DNA from: Verrucomicrobiota bacterium
GTDB taxonomy: Bacteria > Verrucomicrobiota > Verrucomicrobiia > Limisphaerales > UBA9464
NCBI GenBank assembly: GCA_947471985.1
Contig: CANIZL010000069.1
Location: 1-37,114 of the forward strand
DNA: 37,114 nucleotides
Direction of reading: 5' to 3'
The notes under the pieces were generated by a model that was given only the letters and a program-made list of their open reading frames with translations, had not been told where the DNA came from and ran no database searches. A program made the translations under genes and the position numbers. How positions within the stretch are numbered: position 1 is the stretch's first letter; every line of letters begins with the position of its first letter. Positions 8,881 to 17,062 of this stretch are shown here, in pieces.

Positions 8881-9312
8881 TTACGCCGCGGGAGCCGCCG
8901 GTGCTTGACCGGCCGGTGGGGTCGCCACCATCACCGGGATCGGGACCCGGAGCTTCATGACGTCATCAACCAACACTTCCAAGGTGTACACACCGGGGGC
9001 GTTGAATTCGACGTTCTGGAAAAGGCTGACCAAGGTCATGCTCTGCACGGCGTCCGGCAGGGCGAATTTGGCCTGGTTTTTCCGCAAAACCGTCGTGCCG
9101 TCCGGACCGATGAGGCGGACTTCTTCAGTGAACTGGCCGATTCCGGCCACCCAACGGTTCACCACGCACAATTTGGGCGCCCAAACCGGGATTTGGGGCA
9201 GGCGGATGATGCCCAACACCCCGACGAGGATGAGGTTTCCCGAGGCTTCCTGGCGGACATCCTCGCACATCAGTGCACATTGTAGATCAGGCAGAATACG
9301 ATTGGCTTTCAT
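8881..9312 (-). CDS. DUF6941-like small protein
   Basis: A 143-residue soluble protein with no signal peptide. The opening region with LMCEDVRQEASGNLILVGVLG, then IRLPQIPVWAPKLCVVNRW, resembles the family annotated as DUF6941, whose members begin with a conserved CDD/CEDVR-E-x-G-K/N-x-x-L-I-G-V pattern. The middle (EEVRLIGPDGTTVL) and end (APGVYTLEVLVDDV) look like beta strands of an immunoglobulin-like or C2-like sandwich. Function is not known. The tail after residue 128 is a low-complexity Ala/Pro stretch. It sits between the LolA-like gene and the CotH gene on the same strand. Family assignment is by recollection of the motif, so moderately sure. Confidence 0.7.
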   Translation of the reverse strand: MKANRILPDLQCALMCEDVRQEASGNLILVGVLGIIRLPQIPVWAPKLCVVNRWVAGIGQFTEEVRLIGPDGTTVLRKNQAKFALPDAVQSMTLVSLFQNVEFNAPGVYTLEVLVDDVMKLRVPIPVMVATPPAGQAPAAPAA

Positions 9313-9399
9313 GAATAAACAGCGGGTGGAGCAGACAGGCCGTACCGGGGCGGGTCAAAAGGAAAGCGGTGGCACTTCCGTAGCGACACTATTCTCGAA

Positions 9400-9413
9400 A
9401 GTTGGCGCCAACT
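9400..9413. promoter_or_regulatory. Perfect 14-bp palindrome upstream of the DUF6941-like gene
   Basis: AGTTGGCGCCAACT is a perfect palindrome in the 142-bp gap between the LolA-like gene and the DUF6941-like gene, 87 bases upstream of the latter's start. It could be an operator for a dimeric regulator. No -35/-10 pair can be assigned near it with confidence. Confidence 0.3.
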
Positions 9414-9454
9414 CCCGCCAACCGCCGTGCGCAACTTCCAGCATCCGGAAACTG

Positions 9455-10279
9455 TTACCGGACCCGCACCAGATTGGTCCGACCTTCGTGATAGACGACG
9501 TGCTTTTGACTAAAAACCGCCCGTCCCATCAACTCCCAATCCACTCCCCGGGTATACCACCATCCCTCGGGGGTTATCGCCCGTTCAAACGCGTAGGTCA
9601 GGTTTTTCAGGGACCCCGCCAAGCCACCCACGACACTGACGGATTCCTGCAAGTTCACGTTCAGCTTGGCGACAAACCAGGTACGTTCGTCGACCCAGAT
9701 GCGTCCGGCGATGTGCTGCATAAAGCGCTCCTTCAAATTGCGGGGCGAAGGCGCTCGGGGATTGGGGGAAAAGTCCAGAGCGAGTACCGGCCGTCCGTCG
9801 AATTCTTCCCGACCGATCAAGGTAAACTGGAACCGGCTCAGGACGTCACCATCAACAACGGTCTCCTTCTTTTCAATCGCCCGCCCCTTCACGTGCGCCC
9901 CCTTCACCAAACGGAGCTCATTGGTCCGTTCCGGGGCTTCCTCCGCATCCCAATGCGCCCCCATCGGCGATACCGGCCCCCGGGCCGTTGGGGAGTTGGT
10001 ACCCGCTTTCCAGGTCGATTTCACCACCCGCCGCTGCCCATCCAGCTCGTCCTGCTGCTTCCATCGCACGAAGTGATAATGGGACGCAAACTCGGCGTCA
10101 TTGGCGGATTCCCGCAGGGCGTTGGTGGAAACCTGTTGCAGAATGAATTCCACGGACGGCAATCCGGGCTCGCCGTCGACCGCTGCCCGTACCGGCGAGC
10201 GCCCGACCGCAACGGCCAGCACGAGCAAAGCCAGCGAGCCCAGCGTCCTCCCTACCCAACCGGAAAGCGGCCAATTCAT
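9455..10279 (-). CDS. Exported LolA-like protein of unknown function
   Basis: Starting at the ATG at 10279, the product is 274 residues with a signal peptide (hydrophobic LGSLALLVLAVAVG, cleavage near SPVRA). The mature part has the alternating pattern of a LolA/LolB-type half-barrel: HYHFVRWKQQDELDGQRRVV, then FQFTLIGREEFDGRPVLALD, then IAGRIWVDERTWFVAKLNVN and a C-terminal WWYTRGVDWELMGRAVFSQK. This resembles the outer-membrane lipoprotein-sorting-like proteins that are common in Acidobacteria and Verrucomicrobia, but I cannot name a defined family. There is no lipobox cysteine, so it should be periplasmic. The longer frame to 10330 is rejected because it places 17 charged residues before the signal peptide and runs into the repeat at 10325. 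Confidence 0.75.
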   Translation of the reverse strand: MNWPLSGWVGRTLGSLALLVLAVAVGRSPVRAAVDGEPGLPSVEFILQQVSTNALRESANDAEFASHYHFVRWKQQDELDGQRRVVKSTWKAGTNSPTARGPVSPMGAHWDAEEAPERTNELRLVKGAHVKGRAIEKKETVVDGDVLSRFQFTLIGREEFDGRPVLALDFSPNPRAPSPRNLKERFMQHIAGRIWVDERTWFVAKLNVNLQESVSVVGGLAGSLKNLTYAFERAITPEGWWYTRGVDWELMGRAVFSQKHVVYHEGRTNLVRVR

Positions 10280-10324
10280 GGAACTCAGATGCACCTCCCG
10301 CCAACGCCATTCAATCTCGCTGGC

Positions 10325-10435
10325 GGGCATGCCCCCCTTCGGAGTCCATAGCCGTCAGGACGGTGAGTACTGTGCTGGCCTGTGCTCTGACGACTTCTGG
10401 GCATGCCCCCCTTCGGAGTCCATAGCCGTCAGGAC
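10325..10435. repeat. Pair of 37-bp direct repeats separated by 37 bp
   Basis: Two identical 37-base copies occupy 10325-10361 and 10399-10435, separated by a 37-base unrelated spacer, so the period is exactly 74. Each copy begins with the palindrome GGGCATGCCC and, near its end, holds a GTCC/GGAC stem around ATAGCCGTCA. The pair lies between the end of accD and the start of the LolA-like gene. It may be an interspersed repeat, a duplicated regulatory element or a pair of RNA hairpins. No cas genes are near, so a CRISPR array is not claimed. Confidence 0.85.
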
Positions 10436-10485
10436 AGATCCACAGTGTATCTGCCCCGGTCCGAAGCGAAATCCCTCGTAAGCGC

Positions 10486-11421
10486 TCAACGGACTTGTCG
10501 CCCAACCATCAGGAAATCGAGGTAGCCAACCAGCTTCGCCTTCATTTCCAGCCGATCAACGATGGTGTCGATCAAGCCATGTTGCTGCAGGAACTCGGAG
10601 GTTTGAAAACCCTCCGGCAATTCCGCCTGCGTCGTATCCTTGATCACCCGGGCGCCCGCAAAGCCGATCTTCGCCTGGGGTTCGGCCAGAATCAGATCGC
10701 CCACACTGGCATAGCTGGCCATGACCCCGGCGTAACAGGGATCGACCAGCAGGGAGATGTACGGCAGCCGCTCCCTGGCGTGATAGGCCAGCGCACCGCA
10801 CGTTTTCGCCATCTGCATCAAGGAAAACATGCCCTCGTACATCCGTGCCCCGCCGCTGGTGGAAATGATGAGAATAGGCAGTCCCTTGGACGTGGCCGCC
10901 TCGATCAATCGAGTGAGTTTTTCGCCAACCACGGACCCCATCGATCCACCGAGGAAACTAAAATCCATGACCCCCAGAGCGAGCCGATGGCGGCCGATGG
11001 TGCCGATCCCGGTGACCACGGCGTCCCGCATCAAGCCACCCCGCTTCCGCAGTCCTTCCAACTTGGCCTGATAACTGGCGGCCCCGGTGAACTTGAGAAT
11101 GTCCACCGCCTCCATCATCGCGTCCATCTCCTCAAAGGAGCACGTCTCGACCAGCGCATTGATGCGCTCGCGCGCGCCGATGGGAAAATGGTGCCGGCAC
11201 TTCGGACAAACCTTTTGGTTCTCATCAAGTTCCTTGTCGTAGATGAGGGCTCCGCAGGCCGGGCACTTGGTCCACAGCCCCTCCGGGATATCCTTCTTCT
11301 TCACGCGCGGCCCGAGCTTGGGCTTGCTGAGAAAAGTGGTATCAGCCGGAGAAGAGGGAGTCAGTGCCGGTTCGACTGGATCAACGCCCAGTTGCTTCTT
11401 TTTAAGGACTTTGGTAGCCAT
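10486..11421 (-). CDS. accD: Acetyl-CoA carboxylase carboxyltransferase subunit beta
   Basis: AccD pairs with AccA to move the carboxyl group from carboxybiotin to acetyl-CoA, giving malonyl-CoA for fatty acid synthesis. The 311-residue protein has the zinc ribbon typical of AccD (C53, C56, C72, C75 in CPACG and CPKCR) and the crotonase-like carboxyltransferase core, including SGGARMYEGMFSLMQMAKT and PCYAGVMASYASVGDLILAE. The family motif IGFAGARVIKDTT is present. An N-terminal extension of about 40 residues, rich in Lys and Pro, comes before the zinc ribbon and is of unknown role. The start at 11421 (MATKVLKKK) is preferred over the longer frame to 11502. The gene is divergent from acs; accA is not in the window. 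Confidence 0.95.
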   Translation of the reverse strand: MATKVLKKKQLGVDPVEPALTPSSPADTTFLSKPKLGPRVKKKDIPEGLWTKCPACGALIYDKELDENQKVCPKCRHHFPIGARERINALVETCSFEEMDAMMEAVDILKFTGAASYQAKLEGLRKRGGLMRDAVVTGIGTIGRHRLALGVMDFSFLGGSMGSVVGEKLTRLIEAATSKGLPILIISTSGGARMYEGMFSLMQMAKTCGALAYHARERLPYISLLVDPCYAGVMASYASVGDLILAEPQAKIGFAGARVIKDTTQAELPEGFQTSEFLQQHGLIDTIVDRLEMKAKLVGYLDFLMVGRQVR

Positions 11422-11585
11422 GTAATGGACGTCCGCAGATTTACCATGGTTAGCAGCCGGGGTACGATCTGGCCAGCGAAGGTTACGGGCCGGCCCGGAC
11501 ACCCGAAGGCCGGCCGTCGTCCCGGTTCCGCGCCTTCCGGTTTGACGACAACGCGTTTTCCGACCAACAATGCGACGCGATTTCC
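11422..11585. promoter_or_regulatory. Shared accD/acs divergent promoter region
   Basis: These 164 bases separate the start codons of accD (leftward) and acs (rightward) and must hold both promoters if each gene is transcribed on its own. I found no convincing sigma-70 or sigma-54 pair and no strong palindrome. The region is named because the two genes make and consume acetyl-CoA. Confidence 0.4.
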
Positions 11586-13592
11586 ATGAGTAAGAACACC
11601 GCCGGCAATTTCTCCTCGCTATCCACCGAAAAGCGCGTTTTCAAGCCCTCCAAGGACTTCGCGGCCCTGGCCCAAATCCGCTCCATGGCGCAATACAAGA
11701 AGCTGTGGAACGAATCGATCAAGGCGCCCGAGCGGTTCTGGGGCCGGCTCGCCAAGCAGGAACTCGTGTGGCAGAAGCCCTTCAAAAAAGTGCTCCAATG
11801 GCGTGAGCCCGTGGCCAAATGGTTCCTCGGTGGCCAGCTGAATGTCAGCGAAAACTGCCTCGATCGCTGGCTCGGCACCGCCACCGCCAACAAGGCGGCC
11901 CTGATCTGGGAAGGTGAACCGGCCACCGATGGCAAGCCCGGCGAAGAACGCGTCATTACCTATTCCCAGTTGCACCGCGACGTCTGCCGGTTCGCCAACG
12001 TGCTGAAACGCAATGGCGTCGGCCGCGGGGATCGCGTGATCCTTTACCTGCCCATGGTGCCCGAGGCCGCCATCGCCATGCTCGCCTGCGCCCGCATCGG
12101 CGCCGTGCACAGCGTCGTTTTCGGTGGCTTCAGCGCCCAGTCCGTGGCCGATCGTATCCAGGATTGTGGCGCCAAACTGGTGGTCACCGCCGACGGCGGA
12201 TACCGCCGGGGCGCGGTGGTGGCCCTGAAGAAAAACGTCGACGACGCGCTGGAATTGAAGGACGCCGCCGGCAAGTCCCTCACCAGCACGATCGAGAAAG
12301 TCATCGTCCTGCGTCGCTGCGGCAACGAGATCCACATGGCCGAAGGCCGGGACGTCTTCTGGCACCGGGAACTGGAATACGTGGAAGCCGCCTGCCCGGC
12401 CGCCCGGCAGGATTCGGAGGCCCCACTGTTCATCCTCTACACCAGCGGTTCCACGGGCAAACCCAAGGGGATTCTCCACACCACCGGCGGCTACCTCCTC
12501 GGGGCCAAGGTCACCTCCAAATACGTCTTCGACCTGCGCGACGAAGATGTGTATTGGTGCACCGCGGACATCGGCTGGGTCACCGGCCACAGCTATCTCG
12601 TTTACGGTCCCATGGCCAATGGGGCGACCGTGCTGATGTACGAAGGCGCCCCCAATTGGCCCGAGCCCGATCGCTTTTGGCGCATCGTCGCCAAGCATCG
12701 CGTCAGCATCCTCTACACCGCGCCGACCGCCATCCGGGCGTTCATGAAATGGGGCGATCAATGGCCTGCCAAACATGATCTCAGTTCCCTGCGGCTTCTG
12801 GGCTCGGTCGGCGAACCCATCAATCCGGAGGCTTGGATGTGGTACCACAAGGTTATCGGCGGCGGCCGCTGCCCGATCGTCGACACCTGGTGGCAAACCG
12901 AGACCGGCGGCATCATGATCTCGCCACTCCCGGGCGCCACGCCGCTCAAACCCGGGACCGCCACCCTGCCCTTCTTCGGCGTCCACGCCGAAGTGGTCGA
13001 CGACGCCGGCAAGCCCGTTCCGCCCAACACCGGCGGCAAGTTGGTCATCCGCAAGCCTTGGCCGTCCATGCTCCGCGGCATCTGGGGGGATCCCAAGCGG
13101 TTCAAGGAAACCTACTGGACCGAGGTCAAGGGATGCTACTTCACGGGCGACGGCTGCCGGCGCGACAAGGACGGATATTTCTGGATCGTGGGACGGATCG
13201 ACGACGTCCTCAACGTGGCCGGCCATCGCATTGGCACCGCCGAAATCGAAAGCGCCCTCGTAAGTCACCCCGCGGTGGCGGAAGCGGCGGTCGTGGGCCG
13301 CCCGGATGAATTGAAGGGCCAGGCCCTGGTGTGCTTCGTCACGCTGAAGACCGGCCAGGCCAGTTCGGCCGATCTCAAAACCGAGCTACGCAACCACGTC
13401 GGCAAGGAAATCGGTCCCGTCGCCAAGCCGGACGATATCCGGTTTGCCGACGCGCTGCCCAAGACCCGTTCGGGAAAAATCATGCGGCGCCTCCTCAAGC
13501 AAATCGCCAGCGGATTGGAAATCAAAGGGGACACCACGACCCTCGAAGACCTCAGCGTGCTCGCCAAACTGGCCAGCTCCGACGAGCAGTGA
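11586..13592 (+). CDS. acs: Acetyl-coenzyme A synthetase
   Basis: The enzyme activates acetate with ATP to acetyl-AMP and then forms acetyl-CoA. At 668 residues it has the usual length. Visible motifs are the N-terminal ACAS_N region ([19 protein letters not shown]), the P-loop-like [18 protein letters not shown], the substrate-pocket [30 protein letters not shown] with the hinge aspartate, and the C-terminal [14 protein letters not shown]. In the last, K631 is the catalytic lysine that is acetylated for control in many bacteria. The C-terminal tail after residue 640 is slightly extended. Propionate use is possible but the W of the WWQTETGG pocket favours acetate. It is divergent from accD and converges on the HTTM gene. 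Confidence 0.95.
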   Translation: MSKNTAGNFSSLSTEKRVFKPSKDFAALAQIRSMAQYKKLWNESIKAPERFWGRLAKQELVWQKPFKKVLQWREPVAKWFLGGQLNVSENCLDRWLGTATANKAALIWEGEPATDGKPGEERVITYSQLHRDVCRFANVLKRNGVGRGDRVILYLPMVPEAAIAMLACARIGAVHSVVFGGFSAQSVADRIQDCGAKLVVTADGGYRRGAVVALKKNVDDALELKDAAGKSLTSTIEKVIVLRRCGNEIHMAEGRDVFWHRELEYVEAACPAARQDSEAPLFILYTSGSTGKPKGILHTTGGYLLGAKVTSKYVFDLRDEDVYWCTADIGWVTGHSYLVYGPMANGATVLMYEGAPNWPEPDRFWRIVAKHRVSILYTAPTAIRAFMKWGDQWPAKHDLSSLRLLGSVGEPINPEAWMWYHKVIGGGRCPIVDTWWQTETGGIMISPLPGATPLKPGTATLPFFGVHAEVVDDAGKPVPPNTGGKLVIRKPWPSMLRGIWGDPKRFKETYWTEVKGCYFTGDGCRRDKDGYFWIVGRIDDVLNVAGHRIGTAEIESALVSHPAVAEAAVVGRPDELKGQALVCFVTLKTGQASSADLKTELRNHVGKEIGPVAKPDDIRFADALPKTRSGKIMRRLLKQIASGLEIKGDTTTLEDLSVLAKLASSDEQ

Positions 13593-13679
13593 TGCCTTAG
13601 CGACAGATGGCGGATTCGGTCTCTGAACGCCGGGGACCGATCCGCGCCGTCCCCTGCCCCGCCCCCCCCAAGCGCCGGG

Positions 13680-15980
13680 TTACTTGTGCATGTTCTGCAA
13701 GGCCGCCGGAGGAATCCGCTCCAACTGCAGATCCAGTATCCAGGGGTTGTGCCCCAGTAGCTTTACCGGGACGGTCGCCAGATCGACCGTCGGGTCCACG
13801 ACCTGCTGGGGCGGGCGCAGATTGAGGGAGACCTCGGTCAAGGCCCGCACCGCCGGTTGCCGTCCGTTTTCCTGTTCCCAAAGGCGGGCCACCCGACGGG
13901 CATAGCGCCGCAGCAGGAAGGGCTGAGTGCTCGCATGCATCGCCTGCGACACCGTCATATCCCGCATGTAATCCCAGTCCACGTAAGGCGACCGATCCAG
14001 GTGCTCCGCGTCATCACGGACATAGGCAGCAGGGAGGAGACTCCGATCGGCCAACGAAACGTCCTCCAAATAGATCAGCAGCGCGTCTTCAGAAACATGC
14101 GCCTGAGCCGCCATCGGGGGACGCGTCGCCGGCGATCCCTTCCAGACCTTGCGATCGATGGCAAAAACCTTCGTCGGCAACAGCGGGAGCACCGCCGCGT
14201 CATCGACGACCAAAAACGCCGCCGCGGCCGCCGGCCGCTCCAGATTGCTGAATGGATCGGTTCGTTTGAGCATCGGCAACAACTGCCCGCTGCCCTGCCG
14301 TCCGTAAGTTCGTTCCAATTGCGTCAGGACCTGCCGCGGGTCCTGGCTCATCGGCTCCCCCTTTGAACGACGAGCCGCCGCATACCCATTAACCAGTTCC
14401 AACAGAGGAACGGTTCGCCGGATCACCTCGGGTTCCCGCCCGTAAAGTTCCCGCCAAATGGCGCTCAACCGGGACCGCGACTCCGCTTCCGTACGGGGCG
14501 TCGGTACGCCGGAAAACGGATTGTAGAGAACGCGTTCTCCGGTCATCGGCTCGAACAAAACCACCACCTCCGGCATTAGCGCCCAGTTGATCTCTGCCGG
14601 CCGCACCACCCGATAAAGGGCTTTGTCCCCGTGCCATGCCGTCCATTGAATCGTCGTCTTTCCTGGGGTATCTCGCGGAAATAGTGCCGGGTCGTCCAAC
14701 TGGAGCTTGAACGGGGAGGAGCGATAGACATCCGCCTTTAACCGCCAACTGAAGCTCAAGCCCTCAAAGGTGATACGGGAGTCCCCGGGAATGAGTCCGG
14801 CACGCAGGGGAAGGAGAGTCTGCAGGGTCAGCCAGAGGACGACTCCCGCGAGGCCGACTGTGGTGAGAGGAAAGGCCTTCCCCGGTGGTGGCACAGAACG
14901 CCGGGAACGGGAGGCCCACCCCAATGCCGCGCCGACGATCGGCAGGGCAATACCACCCGCCAGAAACCAATTCCAATCGGGACGGATCCAGCGGGGCGAC
15001 CGCAGCCAGGCACCCACTCGGGTCGGCCAATCGGGCTCCAGAAAAATGAAGATCGTGGTCGCGCCCAACAGAGGGAACCATTCGAGATTGCGAAAAAGGA
15101 AGAAATTGTTGGTGCAGTGAAAGATCAGGGTCAGGACCACACCCAACGCCCGGGTCCGCCGCGCCAGCAACAAAAAGCCCACCGCGAGATCAAATATCGC
15201 GCCGACGTAGCACAGGAAAAATGCCGGCCCGGGCCCCTGAACAAAGGCCAAAACACTACGCGCCCAGGTGGCCGGCAGATTGCCCTCAATGATCGCACGA
15301 ATGTGCGGTTCGATTAGAAAATACCGAACCGGCATGGCGTCGAGCAACCAATCCGCATTCAACTTTGCCACGCCCGCATAAAAGTAAGTGATGACCAACT
15401 GGCCCTGTAACAGCACCAGCGCCCACCGGGGAATCATCGGTACCTCCATCCCCCATTTCCTCCCACCAACCGCCCAGGCATAGCGCCGATCTGCGGGAAT
15501 CCAAACCATGAGAAAAGCGAAGAGGAGTTCCAGGTAGTAGTAACTCATCCAATAAGTGCGGGTGGATTCAATCGCGTAGAAATATCCCCACACCAGGAAT
15601 ACCGTGGCCGCAGCCCACCGGTAAGCCACCCCCAGTGCCACCAAGGCACTGGCAACCGCGAGCACTCCCACCAGCAGATGCATTCCCCCGGAGGGCAATA
15701 CCGGCAGCCACTGAAACAGGAGGTACGGAAAGTGGAAATGGAGATTGCTGCCAGCGTAGTAAACGTCCAGCGGAGTTGGCGCTCCGGTGATCATGGTGCT
15801 CGGCCGGACCAGCGTGATCGCCTCCAATAACATGATCGCGCCAAAGACGATGCGGAAGATGCCCAACGAGGCCCCACTGACCGGCGCCGACAACATCTCC
15901 CGCAGGGCGGACCACGGACCACCGCGGCGGAGTGCCGGATCCCCATCACACTCCCGGGAAGATGAAGCAGGCTCGTGCAT
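13680..15980 (-). CDS. HTTM-domain protein, vitamin K-dependent gamma-carboxylase-like
   Basis: A 766-residue integral membrane protein. Residues about 35-330 form the HTTM domain (several helices), with RTYWMSYYYLELLFAFLMVW (141-160) and ITYFYAGVAKLNADWLLDAM (197-216). The second matches the region around the catalytic base of human gamma-glutamyl carboxylase (K218 in AGVKKLDADW); here it is K206. Another helix pair lies around 345-395, followed by a soluble beta-rich part that begins with RITFEGLSFSWRLKADVYRS, as in the carboxylase. Bacterial homologues exist (for example in Leptospira), some without carboxylase activity, so substrate and activity are not certain. The start at 15980 has AGGGAGA 9 bases upstream. 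It follows the peroxiredoxin gene, but a terminator separates them. Confidence 0.8.
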   Translation of the reverse strand: MHEPASSSRECDGDPALRRGGPWSALREMLSAPVSGASLGIFRIVFGAIMLLEAITLVRPSTMITGAPTPLDVYYAGSNLHFHFPYLLFQWLPVLPSGGMHLLVGVLAVASALVALGVAYRWAAATVFLVWGYFYAIESTRTYWMSYYYLELLFAFLMVWIPADRRYAWAVGGRKWGMEVPMIPRWALVLLQGQLVITYFYAGVAKLNADWLLDAMPVRYFLIEPHIRAIIEGNLPATWARSVLAFVQGPGPAFFLCYVGAIFDLAVGFLLLARRTRALGVVLTLIFHCTNNFFLFRNLEWFPLLGATTIFIFLEPDWPTRVGAWLRSPRWIRPDWNWFLAGGIALPIVGAALGWASRSRRSVPPPGKAFPLTTVGLAGVVLWLTLQTLLPLRAGLIPGDSRITFEGLSFSWRLKADVYRSSPFKLQLDDPALFPRDTPGKTTIQWTAWHGDKALYRVVRPAEINWALMPEVVVLFEPMTGERVLYNPFSGVPTPRTEAESRSRLSAIWRELYGREPEVIRRTVPLLELVNGYAAARRSKGEPMSQDPRQVLTQLERTYGRQGSGQLLPMLKRTDPFSNLERPAAAAAFLVVDDAAVLPLLPTKVFAIDRKVWKGSPATRPPMAAQAHVSEDALLIYLEDVSLADRSLLPAAYVRDDAEHLDRSPYVDWDYMRDMTVSQAMHASTQPFLLRRYARRVARLWEQENGRQPAVRALTEVSLNLRPPQQVVDPTVDLATVPVKLLGHNPWILDLQLERIPPAALQNMHK

Positions 15981-16052
15981 GAAGGAATCTCCCTACGGCG
16001 TAAGTCCGCGCGCAGCCATTCTTTTTATCCGAGCAGCGGGAGTTTCAGACGA

Positions 16053-16085
16053 CAAAAAAAGCCACCCCGCTGGAAGGTGACTTTT
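16053..16085 (-). terminator. Intrinsic terminator after the peroxiredoxin gene
   Basis: Read on the minus strand, this is a hairpin with arms AAAAGTCACC and GGTGGCTTTT (one mismatch), a nine-base loop and a run of seven T residues. It lies 22 bases past the stop codon of the peroxiredoxin gene and about 70 bases before the HTTM gene, so these two probably form separate transcripts. Confidence 0.75.
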
Positions 16086-16107
16086 GCCAGCCAGACGAGC
16101 CGGCAAG

Positions 16108-16737
16108 TTAGTGTTTTGCGAGGTAACCCGCGACGCCTTCGTGCGAGGCCTTCATCGCTGTTTCACCCTTTCGCCAGTTGGCCGGGCAAACTTCACCGTT
16201 CTCCTCGTTGAATTGCAGCGCGTCCACCATGCGGATCGCCTCGTCCACATTGCGGCCCAGCGGAAAGTCATTGATCAACTGGTGCCGAACGACGCCTTTT
16301 TTGTCGATCAGATACAACCCGCGGAAGGCAATCATCGGTCCGTTGGCGACCATCTGATTGTTGTCATCCATCTCATACTCGCCAAACAGCACATCAAAAT
16401 TCATCGAGATGGTCTTCGTGGTGTCGGCCACGATCGGGTACTTGATCCCCTGAATCCCGCCTTGGGCCTTGGGCATCTGCAGCCAACCCCAGTGCGATTG
16501 TTCGGTATCGGTGGAACAGGCGACAACCGCGACATTGCGCTTCTCGAACTCTGCCAGCTTCTCCTGAAACGCATGCAGTTCCGTCGGGCAGACAAACGTA
16601 AAGTCCTTCGGGTAAAAGAAGAAGATGACGTGTTTCTTGCCCAGATACTGTTCCAGGGAAAAATCCGCAACGATCTCACCGCCGTTGACGACCGCCTGCG
16701 CTTTGAAAGAGGGGGCTTTTTTGCCGACTAATGACAT
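16108..16737 (-). CDS. Typical 2-Cys peroxiredoxin (AhpC/Prx1 type)
   Basis: The 209-residue enzyme reduces hydrogen peroxide and organic peroxides with a thiol donor. The peroxidatic site is DFTFVCPTE with C50, and the resolving cysteine is in GEVCPANW (about C184). The FYPKDFTFVCPTELHAF block and the C-terminal VCPANWRKGETAMKAS block are textbook for the Prx1 subfamily. The motif GG-x-G/YF that sensitises some members to overoxidation is not evident; GIQGI and a C-terminal GYLAKH are seen instead. No AhpF or thioredoxin reductase gene is adjacent, so the electron donor is unknown. The ATG at 16737 has no clear Shine-Dalgarno sequence. The gene is followed by an intrinsic terminator. Confidence 0.93.
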   Translation of the reverse strand: MSLVGKKAPSFKAQAVVNGGEIVADFSLEQYLGKKHVIFFFYPKDFTFVCPTELHAFQEKLAEFEKRNVAVVACSTDTEQSHWGWLQMPKAQGGIQGIKYPIVADTTKTISMNFDVLFGEYEMDDNNQMVANGPMIAFRGLYLIDKKGVVRHQLINDFPLGRNVDEAIRMVDALQFNEENGEVCPANWRKGETAMKASHEGVAGYLAKH

Positions 16738-17062
16738 TTTTAAAGAGTGTTATTGCTGTTGCGTACGCTTCGTTTTTGACGTCCCGGCCCGAAGAAAACC
16801 GACCGGTGTCAACGTGACCAGACAATCCACTTTGAGCCGGTTGCGTCGGAAGTCAAACGGCTTCGCCGCCGCGCCCAGCAAGCGGGGCCAGGATCCCACC
16901 CGCAGCCGCTTCCTCAACCTTCCCGCCCGCTGTCGGCGCCCGTCTGACACGGAATTGTTGCCCGGATAAAGCTTCCCATTGCTGCCGCTCTACGATTCGT
17001 TGCCCCGCTTGAGAACGTCACCGCCCCATCCCACCAACCGACTGCCCCTCTGTGCGTCGACA
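16738..17062. other. Divergent intergenic region between peroxiredoxin and GDPD genes
   Basis: These 325 bases separate two divergent genes. They hold no convincing gene: the open frames seen (for instance 16750-16950 on the minus strand) are basic, Arg-rich and resemble no family. A longer start of the GDPD frame at 16979 is possible but is judged less likely. No clear promoter elements or palindromes stand out. Confidence 0.5.

Noticed and set aside
10325-10435. A minimal CRISPR array.
   Set aside because: Only two repeats, one spacer, no leader-like AT-rich stretch and no cas genes in 37 kb; retained as a repeat and as a finding only.
11619-13268. A 549-codon frame antisense to acetyl-CoA synthetase.
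   Set aside because: It mirrors acs and its product (Gly/Ala/Val/Asp-rich) matches no family; typical antisense shadow of GC-rich coding DNA.
16750-16950. A small minus-strand open frame between the peroxiredoxin and GDPD genes.
   Set aside because: 66 residues, mainly Arg/Leu/Ala, with no start signal or family resemblance.
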